From positions 1-13,229 of the forward strand of contig CALDJN010000046.1 of NCBI GenBank assembly GCA_937901695.1: a DNA stretch of 13,229 nucleotides. Direction: 5' to 3'. The notes beneath the pieces were generated by a model that saw only the letters and a program-made list of their open reading frames with translations, was not told where the DNA came from and made no database searches. Source of the stretch: an uncultured Anaerocolumna sp. (GTDB lineage Bacteria; Bacillota; Clostridia; Lachnospirales; Lachnospiraceae). The translations under genes were made by a program, and so were the position numbers. Below are positions 1 to 7,501 of this stretch, piece after piece (positions within the stretch are counted from its first letter, which is position 1; each line of letters opens with the position of its first letter).

Positions 1-32
1 ATCTATAATTAAGGCATCTAAAAGAAAGGAAA

Positions 33-62
33 GTATGATATTTTGTTGGTATATTATCATAC
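33..62 (+). promoter_or_regulatory. Inverted repeat in the leader of the first gene
   Basis: GTATGATA (33-40) and TATCATAC (55-62) form a perfect 8-bp inverted repeat around a 14-nt centre, just before the first gene. An 11-codon frame (ATG at 34, TAA at 67-69) behind the purine-rich AAAGAAAGGAAAG runs through the repeat and ends close to the next ATGs, so it could be a leader peptide coupled to the gene. The repeat could equally be an operator. No function is shown; the true promoter probably lies at or before the window edge. Confidence 0.35.
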
Positions 63-89
63 AAAGATAATATGGAGTATATTGGAATA

Positions 90-683
90 ATGGAAAAGTT
101 TAGAACGGAAAATAATTTTTATACATTATCTGAAATGTGTTTATTAAGTAAACATAATATTATATTCGATTTTTTTTCTGTTTTAATATCTAAAAATGTA
201 ACACTCGGTAAGGATAACATCATTTATCCTGGAGTTATCATGGAAACCGATTTGGAGTCAAATATTACAATTGGCAGTCACAATGTATTTTTTAATAATA
301 CTCACTTAGAAGCTAAATATTGTGGTGAAATAATTATCGGGAATAATAATAATTTTATTAGTGGTGGGATTTCTATTAGAAGCAATATGCCAAGTAGTAA
401 GATTACTTTTTCAAATAATGGAAGGTATGATGGAAGAATTAATATCTTCGGTAACTGTGATTTTGGTGAAGGTTCTCAGATTATCGGCACAATTAATGTT
501 TATAACTGTACATTAATTGGAGGTGGGGATTATAATGAAAAGAATCCAGATAAAAGAGCTGGTCTTATTAAAGGATTTGGAACTGCTAAAAATATAGTTG
601 TTGATAGGGGAATGGTGGTAAATGGATTCGGTGATTTTTCCCAAGCCACTTTGGAATTACAATCAAATTATCACAAAAAGTAA
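90..683 (+). CDS. Left-handed beta-helix (hexapeptide-repeat-like) protein
   Basis: The 197-residue product has many short turns of the kind I-x-I-G-x-x-N (for example ITIGSHN, IIIGNNN and the later GRINIFGNCDFGEGSQIIGT), which suggests a left-handed beta-helix as in hexapeptide-repeat acyltransferases. The first 25 residues (up to about LLSKHNIIFDFFSVL) are non-repetitive. No clear catalytic histidine or acyl-CoA site is visible, so it may be a structural or sugar-binding relative rather than an enzyme. I chose ATG 90 because GGAG at 74-77 lies about 12 nt before it; ATG 72 in the same frame would add six residues but has no ribosome binding site, unless it is coupled to the tiny frame ending at 69. 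No signal peptide or membrane helix is seen, so it should be cytoplasmic. It stands alone, followed by 1 kb of gene-free DNA. The fold is fairly sure; the function is unknown. Confidence 0.7.
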   Translation: MEKFRTENNFYTLSEMCLLSKHNIIFDFFSVLISKNVTLGKDNIIYPGVIMETDLESNITIGSHNVFFNNTHLEAKYCGEIIIGNNNNFISGGISIRSNMPSSKITFSNNGRYDGRINIFGNCDFGEGSQIIGTINVYNCTLIGGGDYNEKNPDKRAGLIKGFGTAKNIVVDRGMVVNGFGDFSQATLELQSNYHKK

Positions 684-1737
684 AATGAAATGATAAGTAA
701 AATGATAAAAGAAAATATAATTGAATAAAATATAAATAAAAATAGTTCAGATTAAATAGTTCAGATAGTAAATGTGAAGATTTACTTGGTGAGGCTAAAA
801 GTTATGTTACTTTAGATATTTCAATAATTTTCAAAATTCATATCAAGTTACATTCATCTATCTATTTTCAAATAAATAGTATTTGTTCTTTGTAAGATAT
901 ATACAGAGAGAAATTCATATATTAACAAAATATCAATTTAATATTTGATTTGAATAACGAATTATATAATATATAAATGGTACGAATAGAGTTTAATTTG
1001 TTTAAGGCTACATAAGATATTATTGACTTTAAAGGTTTGGATTCTTTATCTTTTATACATTTGTAACTTAAGCAAGACTTGTGCTATTATATAATAAGTA
1101 AAAATATAAAAATATTTATAAATACTTATGAAACAAAGTATATATAGTTACAGGAAATATTTCACTATAAATGCCTGTCTCAATAGAATTCTACTCAACT
1201 ATTCGATAAACTTGTGTTTTGCGCATAGTTGAGGATACTCTTTTTATTGGGTGTCGAGGGACACAAATCTGGTAACATGTCGGTGGTCACAAAGTTTACA
1301 CAATGTTGGTCAGATAACTTACAAAATGTACTCTCTTGTTTACTTTCGTGTAACAAGATATAAAATTCTGGACACATAATTAGCACAAAGCTGATTCTTA
1401 TGTGATTTATATTAGTTTGCGTGGATCAGATATCGGAATAAATGAGTATTTTATGACATAAAGTTTACACAATAGAAATTTCATATACGATTGCTTTTGC
1501 CAATTCAAAGTTGCGCTCCGTACAAAATATAAATTTTCTATGTTTACCATGTATTACCAACATGAATCTATAATAAATTTATTCTACCATATAAACCAGT
1601 TATGTCACTTGTTTTTCTCTTTTCCCTCTGCCTGACAGGGCTTTTCAAATGTTCGGATTTCAAAAGTGAGCGCGTTGATGCTTCTACACTTTTATCACTA
1701 GAGCCAATACTACATGATTCTTGATATAAACTTGTTT
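684..1737. other. Gene-free AT-rich stretch with short repeats
   Basis: No frame here looks like a conserved protein. The first part (684-1190) is extremely AT-rich. AAATAGTTCAGAT occurs twice one base apart (740-752 and 754-766). From about 1195 the composition becomes more balanced. A 63-codon minus-strand frame at 1195-1386 has no ribosome binding site and an unfamiliar product, so I do not call it a gene. The 14-mer AAAGTTTACACAAT occurs at 1291-1304 and 1460-1473. The stretch 1614-1735, just past the topB stop, is open on the minus strand for about 50 codons but unrecognised. No hairpin-plus-U-tract terminator for topB is visible. Confidence 0.5.
1291..1473. repeat. Direct 14-bp repeat, possible insertion-sequence end remnant
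   Basis: AAAGTTTACACAAT is repeated in the same orientation at 1291-1304 and 1460-1473 (169 bp apart), with the complement of a TAATTATGTGTCC string between them at about 1372-1384. Some transposons, IS21-like elements among them, carry multiple internal repeats at their ends. No transposase frame remains, so assignment to an element is a guess. A small GTGTC/GACAC inverted repeat (about 1250-1263) lies just outside. Confidence 0.25.
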
Positions 1738-3906
1738 TTAAAGCTTTAACTTTGCAAAAGCATCTGCAAATGCACTATTTATTGGCTCTTTTTCTTTTTT
1801 ATTAAGTTTATTCATATAGTTTGCAACATCCTTTTTGCTAACACCAGCACCTTCCTTTTTCCGTCTTTCTTGGAATGCTGTTAGTTTTTCTTTGTATCCG
1901 CAAACACAGGTAAATAACTGCCCTTCCCCTTGACCTTTTAATGCCATCTTTTTGTGACATACAGGGCATCTTGCATTACTTGTTCTTTCTATTGTCTCCC
2001 TATGACCACATTCACGGTCTTGGCAAACTAACATTTTACTGTTTTTATTACTTACTAATAACATTTTTTTACCGCAATCTGGACATTTCGTATTGGTTAG
2101 ATTATCATGTCGGAACTTGCCTTCATTTTCTTTAATCTCTACAACAATTTCCTTTGTATAAGATACCATCTCATCCATTAAGTCTTGCTTTTTAAGATTC
2201 CCTTTGGCTATTTTGGATAACTTCATCTCCAACTGGGCGGTTAATTCCGGTTTTTTCAAGTCTTCCGGTACTAATTCTAACAATTGTTTTCCTTTTGATG
2301 TAATAAATATATCTTTACCCCTCTTCTCCATTAAGAAAGAGTTAAATAGCTTTTCTATGATATCGGCACGGGTAGCAACGGTTCCTAGACCACCTGTTTC
2401 TCCTAATGTTTTTACCATTTCTTTTTCTTTTAGTTCTAAAAAGTTGATTGGATTTTCCATAGCAGATAATAGACTGGCTTCATTAAATGGTGCTGGTGGT
2501 TTCGTCTTACCAGCTGTAATGGAGAATTGGATATTCTTTAGAATATCATTTTTATTTACTTTGGGCAACTTTTCCAGATCAGCTTCTTCTTCAAATGTAT
2601 TTTCATAAATTTCTTTATATCCTAAAGCCTTAATTACCTTACCATTTGCAATAAATACTTCCTTTTCCACTTCTACCTTTATTGTTACTTCTTCATATTC
2701 ACAAGGTAGACTTAGCACAGCCAGGAATCTTTTAACCACCAGATCATAGATTTTTCTCTCATCCGTACTTAGATTATCAAGGCGAACATATTGTTCCGTT
2801 GGTATAATAGCATGATGATCACTTACTTTTTGATTATCTACAAATGAAGAATTGGTTGCTATTGGTTTTCTCGCTAACATGGCTGCGTATTTTTTATATG
2901 GACCAACACTGATAGCATCTAATCGTTCTTTTAAAGTCCCTATAATATCCGTGGTAAGGTACCTGGAATCCGTTCTTGGATAAGTTAACACTTTATGATT
3001 TTCATATAAGCGTTGCATAATATTTAGAGTTTCTTTCGCTGAAAAATCATATCTCTTATTGGCATCTCTTTGCAGTTCGGTTAAATCATATAATCCAGGT
3101 GAATAGGTTTTTTTCATTATAGAATTTAGTTCTGTAACTATACCATCTTTTCCTGTTACAACTTTTAATACATCGTCCACTCTACTTTTATCAAAGGTAG
3201 TATAACCTTTTGATTTTGAATCTTTCCAATTAATTGTCATTCCATTAACTCTTCCGATAAGTCCATAGTATGGAACCGGTACGAAACTTTTTATATCTTC
3301 TTCCCTCTTGGCAATCATTGCTAATGTAGGTGTCTGAACTCGTCCACAAGAAAGGCTGGCATTATATTTACACGTTAGAGCTCTTGTGGCATTCATTCCC
3401 ACAATCCAGTCTGCTTCAGCCCTTGCTACAGCTGCCTGGTAGAGATTCTCATATTCTTTGCCATCCTTAAGATGAGAAAAGCCTTCTTTGATTGCTTTGT
3501 CTGTAACAGATGAAATCCACAATCTCCTCACTGGCTTATTATTCTTAGCTTTTTCTAGTATCCACCTAGCAACTAATTCACCCTCACGTCCAGCATCAGT
3601 AGCAATAATAATATCCGATACATCATTTCGATGAATTTGTGACTTAACGTTTTGATATTGCTTACTTGTTTGTTTCATTACAACTAATTCAAACTTCTTC
3701 GGTAACATAGGAAGGTGTTCCATTTTCCACTCTTTGTATTTACCATCATATACTTCCGGATCCGCTAATGAAACCAGATGACCTAGTCCCCATGTGACAA
3801 TATATCGTTCTCCTTCTATGGCTCCATTTATGCTTTTAGAACATTTTAAGACTTTTGCAATGTCTCTTCCAACCGATGGTTTCTCGGCTATTACTAATGA
3901 CTTCAT
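1738..3906 (-). CDS. topB: DNA topoisomerase III
   Basis: Type IA topoisomerase: cuts one DNA strand through a 5'-phosphotyrosine link, passes the other strand and reseals, helping to resolve replication and recombination intermediates. The 722-residue product starts with the Toprim motif VIAEKPSVGRDIA (Glu8 catalytic). The metal motif DAGREGE at 104-110 is the form I know from Bacillus-type TopB rather than the DxDxE of TopA. The active-site tyrosine is in LTYPRTDSRY (Tyr309). Two C-terminal zinc ribbons follow: Cys608, 611, 628, 633 and Cys647, 650, 667, 669. Length matches the family (about 720-730). I chose ATG 3906 because AAGAAAGG at 3917-3924 sits 10 nt before it and the Toprim strand begins immediately; the in-frame ATG at 3942 would add 12 non-conserved residues. 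It has its own promoter and a leader of nearly 190 nt. In Firmicutes topB can be chromosomal or carried on mobile elements; nothing here decides which. Confidence 0.96.
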   Translation of the reverse strand: MKSLVIAEKPSVGRDIAKVLKCSKSINGAIEGERYIVTWGLGHLVSLADPEVYDGKYKEWKMEHLPMLPKKFELVVMKQTSKQYQNVKSQIHRNDVSDIIIATDAGREGELVARWILEKAKNNKPVRRLWISSVTDKAIKEGFSHLKDGKEYENLYQAAVARAEADWIVGMNATRALTCKYNASLSCGRVQTPTLAMIAKREEDIKSFVPVPYYGLIGRVNGMTINWKDSKSKGYTTFDKSRVDDVLKVVTGKDGIVTELNSIMKKTYSPGLYDLTELQRDANKRYDFSAKETLNIMQRLYENHKVLTYPRTDSRYLTTDIIGTLKERLDAISVGPYKKYAAMLARKPIATNSSFVDNQKVSDHHAIIPTEQYVRLDNLSTDERKIYDLVVKRFLAVLSLPCEYEEVTIKVEVEKEVFIANGKVIKALGYKEIYENTFEEEADLEKLPKVNKNDILKNIQFSITAGKTKPPAPFNEASLLSAMENPINFLELKEKEMVKTLGETGGLGTVATRADIIEKLFNSFLMEKRGKDIFITSKGKQLLELVPEDLKKPELTAQLEMKLSKIAKGNLKKQDLMDEMVSYTKEIVVEIKENEGKFRHDNLTNTKCPDCGKKMLLVSNKNSKMLVCQDRECGHRETIERTSNARCPVCHKKMALKGQGEGQLFTCVCGYKEKLTAFQERRKKEGAGVSKKDVANYMNKLNKKEKEPINSAFADAFAKLKL

Positions 3907-3962
3907 AATACCTGTACCTTTCTTGTTTTGAGTTCTATTCAAAACTAAAATAGTCTCTGTGG

Positions 3963-4010
3963 TTGAAGGCTTTTTTCTTCAATATCACGTCTGTGAACAG
4001 ATGTGATATT
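3963..4010 (-). promoter_or_regulatory. Two hairpins in the topB leader, including a 30-nt palindrome
   Basis: The halves AATATCACGTCTGT (3981-3994) and ACAGATGTGATATT (3997-4010) are complementary at 13 of 14 positions around a two-base centre. The adjoining TTGAAG/CTTCAA pair (3963-3968 and 3977-3982) makes a second small hairpin. Both lie between the predicted topB promoter and the ribosome binding site. No U-tract follows, so an intrinsic terminator is unlikely. A repressor operator or an RNA structure controlling topB is possible; no known regulator is recognised. Confidence 0.45.
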
Positions 4011-4099
4011 GCCACAAATAAATAGTTTGAAAAGTATCATTCTGTGGAACCTTTCTATATATATTTCAAATTGGCTTCTAGCTAATACTTTGTAAAGTC

Positions 4100-4128
4100 A
4101 TTATATATCAATCATTGTATTTTTACAA
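4100..4128 (-). promoter_or_regulatory. Predicted sigma-A promoter of topB
   Basis: On the minus strand TTGTAA (4123-4128) and TATAAT (4100-4105) are separated by exactly 17 bases. The -10 box is perfect and the -35 box matches four of six bases of TTGACA. Transcription would start near 4093 and give a 5' leader of about 187 nt before the topB start. It lies in the gap between topB and the broken acetyltransferase gene, so topB need not depend on the upstream gene. Confidence 0.6.
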
Positions 4129-4168
4129 TTCACAACATCACTGACCCTAGTACTAAAATACATCCTAT

Positions 4169-4731
4169 TTATCGTTCTAACACATAGTAAGAATCATATT
4201 CTGTTCCATCTCCACCAATTAGACATTTATCTGTTGATATAAAAGCACAATTTCTTAATGCCTGTATACGTTCAATTGCAGTTGAAATTGCTTTTGTTGC
4301 AATTTTATCACATTCAAAAAGCTCATATGTATCAGAAATGATAAGATTTAAAATATCTTCAATTATAGATTCTTTCTCATAATCACTTGCTAAATCTAAG
4401 CGGAGTAATCCCGTATTGGTAAAATAGTCATTTGCATCCCTATGGAAAAGTTCTATTGTACCAATTGCTTTATTGGTACTTTTTCCATAATACTCCATCT
4501 AACAAAATATTTTTCTTTATATGAATACAACCAGAACTCAACTGCTTTCTTCATTTTTTCAATAGTATCATAATAAAAGGTATCTCCATGGCAGTTATCG
4601 CTATTAAAAAAAGGAATCGCTTTTTTATCCGAATAAACCTTAAATAAACTATCAATATCATTATTTGATACCATTCTCAACAAAAAACTTTCATTTTCGA
4701 ATTCTGGAACATTCTCATAAACATTGCGCAT
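4169..4731 (-). pseudogene. GNAT-type acetyltransferase, split by a frameshift
   Basis: Two overlapping minus-strand frames (4453-4731 and 4169-4498) give one protein of about 187 residues if read through a single added base. The first frame runs to VRWSIMEK and the second continues STNKAIGTIELF, a typical RimJ/RimL-like GNAT beta-strand. The junction is a run of five A residues on the coding strand (4480-4484); a sixth A would restore the frame. The N-part has the usual FLLRMVSNNDIDSLF opening; the C-part has LRLDLASDYEKE but not the classical RxxGxG acetyl-CoA loop. The start ATG 4731 has GGAG five to six bases upstream. It could be a real pseudogene, a sequencing slip or phase variation in the A run. 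The substrate cannot be told. Confidence 0.75.
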
Positions 4732-5249
4732 ACCTTCTTCTCCTTTAAATTAAAGATTTTTTCAACTATGCCTCAGTTTAGCTTGCTTATCCTTGGTACA
4801 AGATTTAATTCAATTGTGAATCACTTTATTTTCGAATGCACGAATCTTACTTAACAGCTTTACTTTATTGATTTTCTGCATTAACGATTCCTTATAAATT
4901 GCTTTTTTCAAAAGATGACTCCTTATCCGAACTTCACATTATTTCTAATATACGTAGTTTTAATATACCATGTTATGATTAACATTTCAAAGTATATATA
5001 CTAAGATATTATCTTTTATTTTATGATTAATTGATGAAAATTGGTTTTAGAGGTTTAAAACCATCTATAAGTCAATGAAAAAAATAGCAGGGTTTGTGCC
5101 CTGTGAAATGCATACTGTAATGTTTCACCCATTCCGGACATTGATGAATCCATGAATTCAGTATCCTTTGAAAACCGCTTTTGTCTTTTAGTGGATACCG
5201 AATACACTCGGAGTAAAAACAATAGGCATGCGAGATTGTTATTGCAAGA
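4732..5249. other. Intergenic region with two small hairpins
   Basis: No coding frame is supported between the divergent acetyltransferase remnant and the regulator gene. TGGTTTTA/TAAAACCA (5042-5049 and 5056-5063) and CAGGG/CCCTG (5088-5092 and 5099-5103) form small hairpins without U-tracts. From about 5090 to 5240 the composition is less AT-rich than in the first half, but nothing is recognised in it. Confidence 0.4.
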
Positions 5250-5308
5250 TTGACATATTATAAATTTTGTGATATTGTGAAGTGAACTTCATAGGAAGCT
5301 TACTTCAC
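5250..5308 (+). promoter_or_regulatory. Promoter with overlapping operator-like inverted repeat
   Basis: TTGACA (5250-5255) and TATTGT (5273-5278) are 17 bases apart, with a perfect -35 box. A 32-nt imperfect inverted repeat, GTGAAGTGAACTTC (5277-5290) and GAAGCTTACTTCAC (5295-5308), matches at 12 of 14 positions and covers the end of the -10 box and the likely start point. This is where a repressor would block transcription. Because the first gene downstream encodes an XRE-type regulator, autoregulation is the natural inference. Confidence 0.65.
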
Positions 5309-5326
5309 ATAGAGAGGAGAAAATGA

Positions 5327-5546
5327 TTGAAAACGAAAGTAAAAGAACTGCGGACTGCTGCTAAATTAACTCAACAGCAACTTGCAGATTTAGTCCATGT
5401 GTCAAATCGTACAATTATTTCCATCGAAAAAGAACAGTATAATCCTTCTCTTATGTTGGCTTATCGTATTTCAAGTGAGTATTGAAGAACTATGCTGTTT
5501 GAAAGAAAACAAAGAATTGGAGGACAAAAAGTATGAAGAATTTTGA
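5327..5546 (+). pseudogene. XRE-family helix-turn-helix regulator, frameshifted
   Basis: From TTG 5327, seven bases after GGAG (5316-5319), the frame encodes a YgzD-like Cro/CI regulator: KVKELRTAAKLTQQQLADLV, then HVSNRTIISIEKEQYNPSLM, the complete helix-turn-helix. It stops at 5483-5485 after 52 residues. The expected tail VSIEELCCLKENKELEDKKY is found one frame over (5475-5546). Relatives have a short stretch (about four residues, KxFG-like) between AYRIS and VSIEEL, so a small deletion near 5473-5475 probably broke the gene. The old 3' end overlaps the next start by 14 bases, a sign of former translational coupling. The 52-residue DNA-binding part could still be made. An ATG at 5323 opens only a 13-codon frame. 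Confidence 0.75.
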
Positions 5547-5985
5547 TAAATTAAGTTATACGGATAAAATTAAATGGCGTGTTCGCATTTTATGGGTGCT
5601 TGTTTTTGCTATGATAATCTATATGTTTGTAGTTGGAGAAATTGGTGGGGACTCAAGAATTATGACGGACTTAGCTAATACAACCAGCGGAGTTATCTTT
5701 TTTGGGGGATTTATTTATATCATTTATAGAATTGTTTACAACAAAAAACTACTTAAAAATAGACTATTGCTCAAAGAGCAAATGCAGTTGGAACAAGACG
5801 AAAGGAATCAATATTTGCATGACAAAAGTGGTGGTATAGTAATAGATATTCTTTTGGTAATATTACTTTTCAGCACAGTTACTACGGCATTATTCAATAT
5901 GGCAGCATTTCATATCGCTATAACGATACTAACTATTACTATTCTACTGAAAGGTATAACATATTTCATCTATAGCTATAAATAA
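5533..5985 (+). CDS. Four-helix membrane protein paired with the XRE regulator
   Basis: The 150-residue protein has four predicted membrane helices at about 17-36, 52-69, 101-121 and 125-147. A charged linker (70-98) carries the motif EQDERNQYLHDKSG between helices 2 and 3. D-E-R-x-x-Y-x-x-x-K-x-G linkers are common in small Firmicute membrane proteins encoded next to short XRE regulators (DUF2178-like in look), but I cannot fix the family. GGAGG (5519-5523) nine bases before ATG 5533 is a strong ribosome binding site, and the gene overlaps the end of the regulator gene, so both come from the promoter at 5250. Function in such pairs is usually unknown; roles in stress sensing or peptide immunity have been proposed. 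It is intact here although its regulator is broken. Confidence 0.75.
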   Translation: MKNFDKLSYTDKIKWRVRILWVLVFAMIIYMFVVGEIGGDSRIMTDLANTTSGVIFFGGFIYIIYRIVYNKKLLKNRLLLKEQMQLEQDERNQYLHDKSGGIVIDILLVILLFSTVTTALFNMAAFHIAITILTITILLKGITYFIYSYK

Positions 5986-6031
5986 AAGTGATATTATCGT
6001 CAAACTGGCGGAATATTTAATAGATAACAAA

Positions 6032-6065
6032 ATCAGGACCACCAGTTAACACTGGTAGTCCTGAT
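6032..6065 (-). terminator. Hairpin between convergent genes, likely intrinsic terminator
   Basis: ATCAGGACCACCAG (6032-6045) pairs with CTGGTAGTCCTGAT (6052-6065) around a six-base loop. On the minus strand all 14 pairs form (one U-G) and TTTTG follows, so it fits a terminator for the propeller gene, which ends 140 bases upstream. On the plus strand it has one mismatch and no U-tract, but it also lies 47 bases past the membrane protein stop and may serve both directions. Confidence 0.65.
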
Positions 6066-6190
6066 TAAGACAGCCCTACAATCAGCGAGTCAATCAATGG
6101 CAAGTAAATGGGCTGCGCCCACCGTTGACAGTTCCGTTCGGCTTTACAAATGGGTAATCATGTATTTACCTTTCTGCGTCAATACATAAT
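6066..6190. other. Short GC-richer patch, possible mobile-element remnant
   Basis: Between the hairpin and the propeller gene stop lies a stretch of much higher GC than its surroundings, including the GGGC-TGC-GCCC palindrome at about 6110-6120. A 30-codon plus-strand frame from ATG 6096 covers it but has no ribosome binding site and an unfamiliar product. The contrast with the AT-rich flanks suggests an inserted or conserved non-coding element. It is not identified. Confidence 0.3.
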
Positions 6191-6204
6191 TATATAATAA
6201 TATG

Positions 6205-7068
6205 TTATCTTGCTAAATATTGTTTTAAGTCAAAAGATATTATTCCATTGATATTTTTGGAAGCTATATGCAATGTATCATTTTCTATCACGGTACGTCC
6301 TGATAATGTAAGTGGAATATTTATTGTACTCTCCAATTCAAGTGTTTCCTTATTCCAAAAGCATATTTCACTACATGGATACGATATTGTAATAATATAA
6401 TTATTATAAATCCCAACACAGTCAAACATTCTTTTATGTGCATTCCGTTTTTTTAGTATACATTTCCCTGATTCTATATCTACAAGATAAAGTGTTTTGT
6501 CCTGGCCAGCAGCATATATATAATGCATATCTATTGAAAAACTACCAATATTCTGTTTGCTAAGTGAGATGGATTTAATAAGTTCCATATTTGCTTTATT
6601 GATATATAATATTTCTCCACCAACATTTACCCCTAATAAAATATCATTATAGCTATGTACATCCCAAATACTGGTTGAGGATATGTGGTTTTTCTTTTGT
6701 ATTGTAAAATTTTTATTATCAATAACGTTTATTGTTCCATTACGCATGTAGGTATAAATATTCTTTTCATCAATCGTCATACCACAAATATCAGAAGATA
6801 AATCATTTCCTAATTGTAAAATGGATAAAATTGAATAATCATTTTTATCCATAATGTATAATGTGCAAAAATCTCTAATAAATAATAGTTTATTATTAGC
6901 TACTAAATTTCTCGAAAACCCTTCTTTTTTAAATAACTTTTTTGAATAAATTATTTCTTTAGTGTGCTTATTTATCTTATAGATGCTTTCATTAGAAATA
7001 CAATCAACAAATTGGTCATCAATACAAAATCCCGTTACACATTTTTCTAGATTAACTAAGTAATTCAT
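6205..7068 (-). CDS. Seven-bladed beta-propeller (WD40/YncE-like) protein
   Basis: The 287-residue protein is built almost entirely of one repeat. Strand motifs of the form x-I/L-Y-x-I/V-D/N recur at residues 28 (SIYKIN), 69 (TLYIMD), 112 (TINVID), 152 (EILYIN), 192 (TLYLVD), 234 (EICFWN) and 276 (IISFD), a spacing of 40-43 residues. Seven such units make a closed seven-bladed propeller, with the N-terminal strand probably completing the last blade. There is no signal peptide, membrane helix or extra domain, so it should be a cytoplasmic scaffold or binding protein. The start is supported by AAGGAG eight bases before ATG 7068. It follows the pyrophosphatase-like gene by 85 bases in the same direction and may share its transcript. 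No catalytic residues can be assigned; the partner is unknown. Confidence 0.75.
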   Translation of the reverse strand: MNYLVNLEKCVTGFCIDDQFVDCISNESIYKINKHTKEIIYSKKLFKKEGFSRNLVANNKLLFIRDFCTLYIMDKNDYSILSILQLGNDLSSDICGMTIDEKNIYTYMRNGTINVIDNKNFTIQKKNHISSTSIWDVHSYNDILLGVNVGGEILYINKANMELIKSISLSKQNIGSFSIDMHYIYAAGQDKTLYLVDIESGKCILKKRNAHKRMFDCVGIYNNYIITISYPCSEICFWNKETLELESTINIPLTLSGRTVIENDTLHIASKNINGIISFDLKQYLAR

Positions 7069-7153
7069 AAGGCTATCTCCTTAAAAGTTTAATCGATACT
7101 CATTTTTATAATATTCCACCTGACGAGTCTTTTGATAAATTAAGGCTAATAAT

Positions 7154-7501
7154 TTATTTCTCTCGTCGTAATAAAATACCTTTCATATATTCTGATTCAT
7201 TATGTGTATTGTAAACTGTTTCCTTCTCTTCTTCTGTGCATCCAATTAGTATCTTTATTTCCGAATCCCGTTTCATTAAATCAACAGTGCACATTATTGC
7301 ATCAATATTCCTTTTTTCATCAGTTCCAACCCATATATCAATTCCTGCGCCATCCATTGAAGTGGTATTTTTTAAGAAGCCATAATCCACTTTATAGATA
7401 AAGTCAGGATATCTTGGATGGGCGGTACCTTTTGGTCTGTCAATCACAATTTCAGATTGATTTACTAAATTATCTAACGCTGTCCAAAATTCACTATTCA
7501 T
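7154..7501 (-). CDS. Inorganic pyrophosphatase-like protein with altered metal motif
   Basis: The 115-residue product resembles the core of family I soluble pyrophosphatases, which hydrolyse diphosphate to phosphate. IDRPKGTAHPRYPDFIYKVD is followed by YGFLKNTTSMDGAGIDIWVG, matching the family's YGY/YGF strand and its DGDPxDV metal loop. In the loop the middle Asp and Pro are replaced (DGAGID), so one magnesium ligand is missing, and the protein is much shorter than the usual 165-180 residues. It may hydrolyse another substrate or not be an enzyme. I chose ATG 7501 because GGAGG lies five bases upstream; ATG 7525 has no ribosome binding site. The start overlaps the end of a small upstream frame by eight bases (ATGAATAG), suggesting translational coupling. 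The propeller gene follows 85 bases later. Confidence 0.7.
   Translation of the reverse strand: MNSEFWTALDNLVNQSEIVIDRPKGTAHPRYPDFIYKVDYGFLKNTTSMDGAGIDIWVGTDEKRNIDAIMCTVDLMKRDSEIKILIGCTEEEKETVYNTHNESEYMKGILLRREK

Noticed and set aside
1195..1386. 63-codon minus-strand frame in the long gap
   Set aside because: No ribosome binding site and no recognisable motif; it overlaps the repeated 14-mer, so it is more likely non-coding remnant.
1941..2608. Plus-strand frames inside topB
   Set aside because: They are antisense shadows of a well-conserved gene and have no motif of their own.
5042..5103. Hairpins as a riboswitch or terminator
   Set aside because: Stems are only 5-8 bp, with no U-tract and no match to a known riboswitch core; they lie well before the promoter at 5250.
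7069..7180. About 33 codons open after the pyrophosphatase-like gene, in another frame (DERNKLLALIYQ-like)
   Set aside because: No start codon or ribosome binding site, and the pyrophosphatase-like protein already has a natural-looking end; probably chance in AT-rich DNA.
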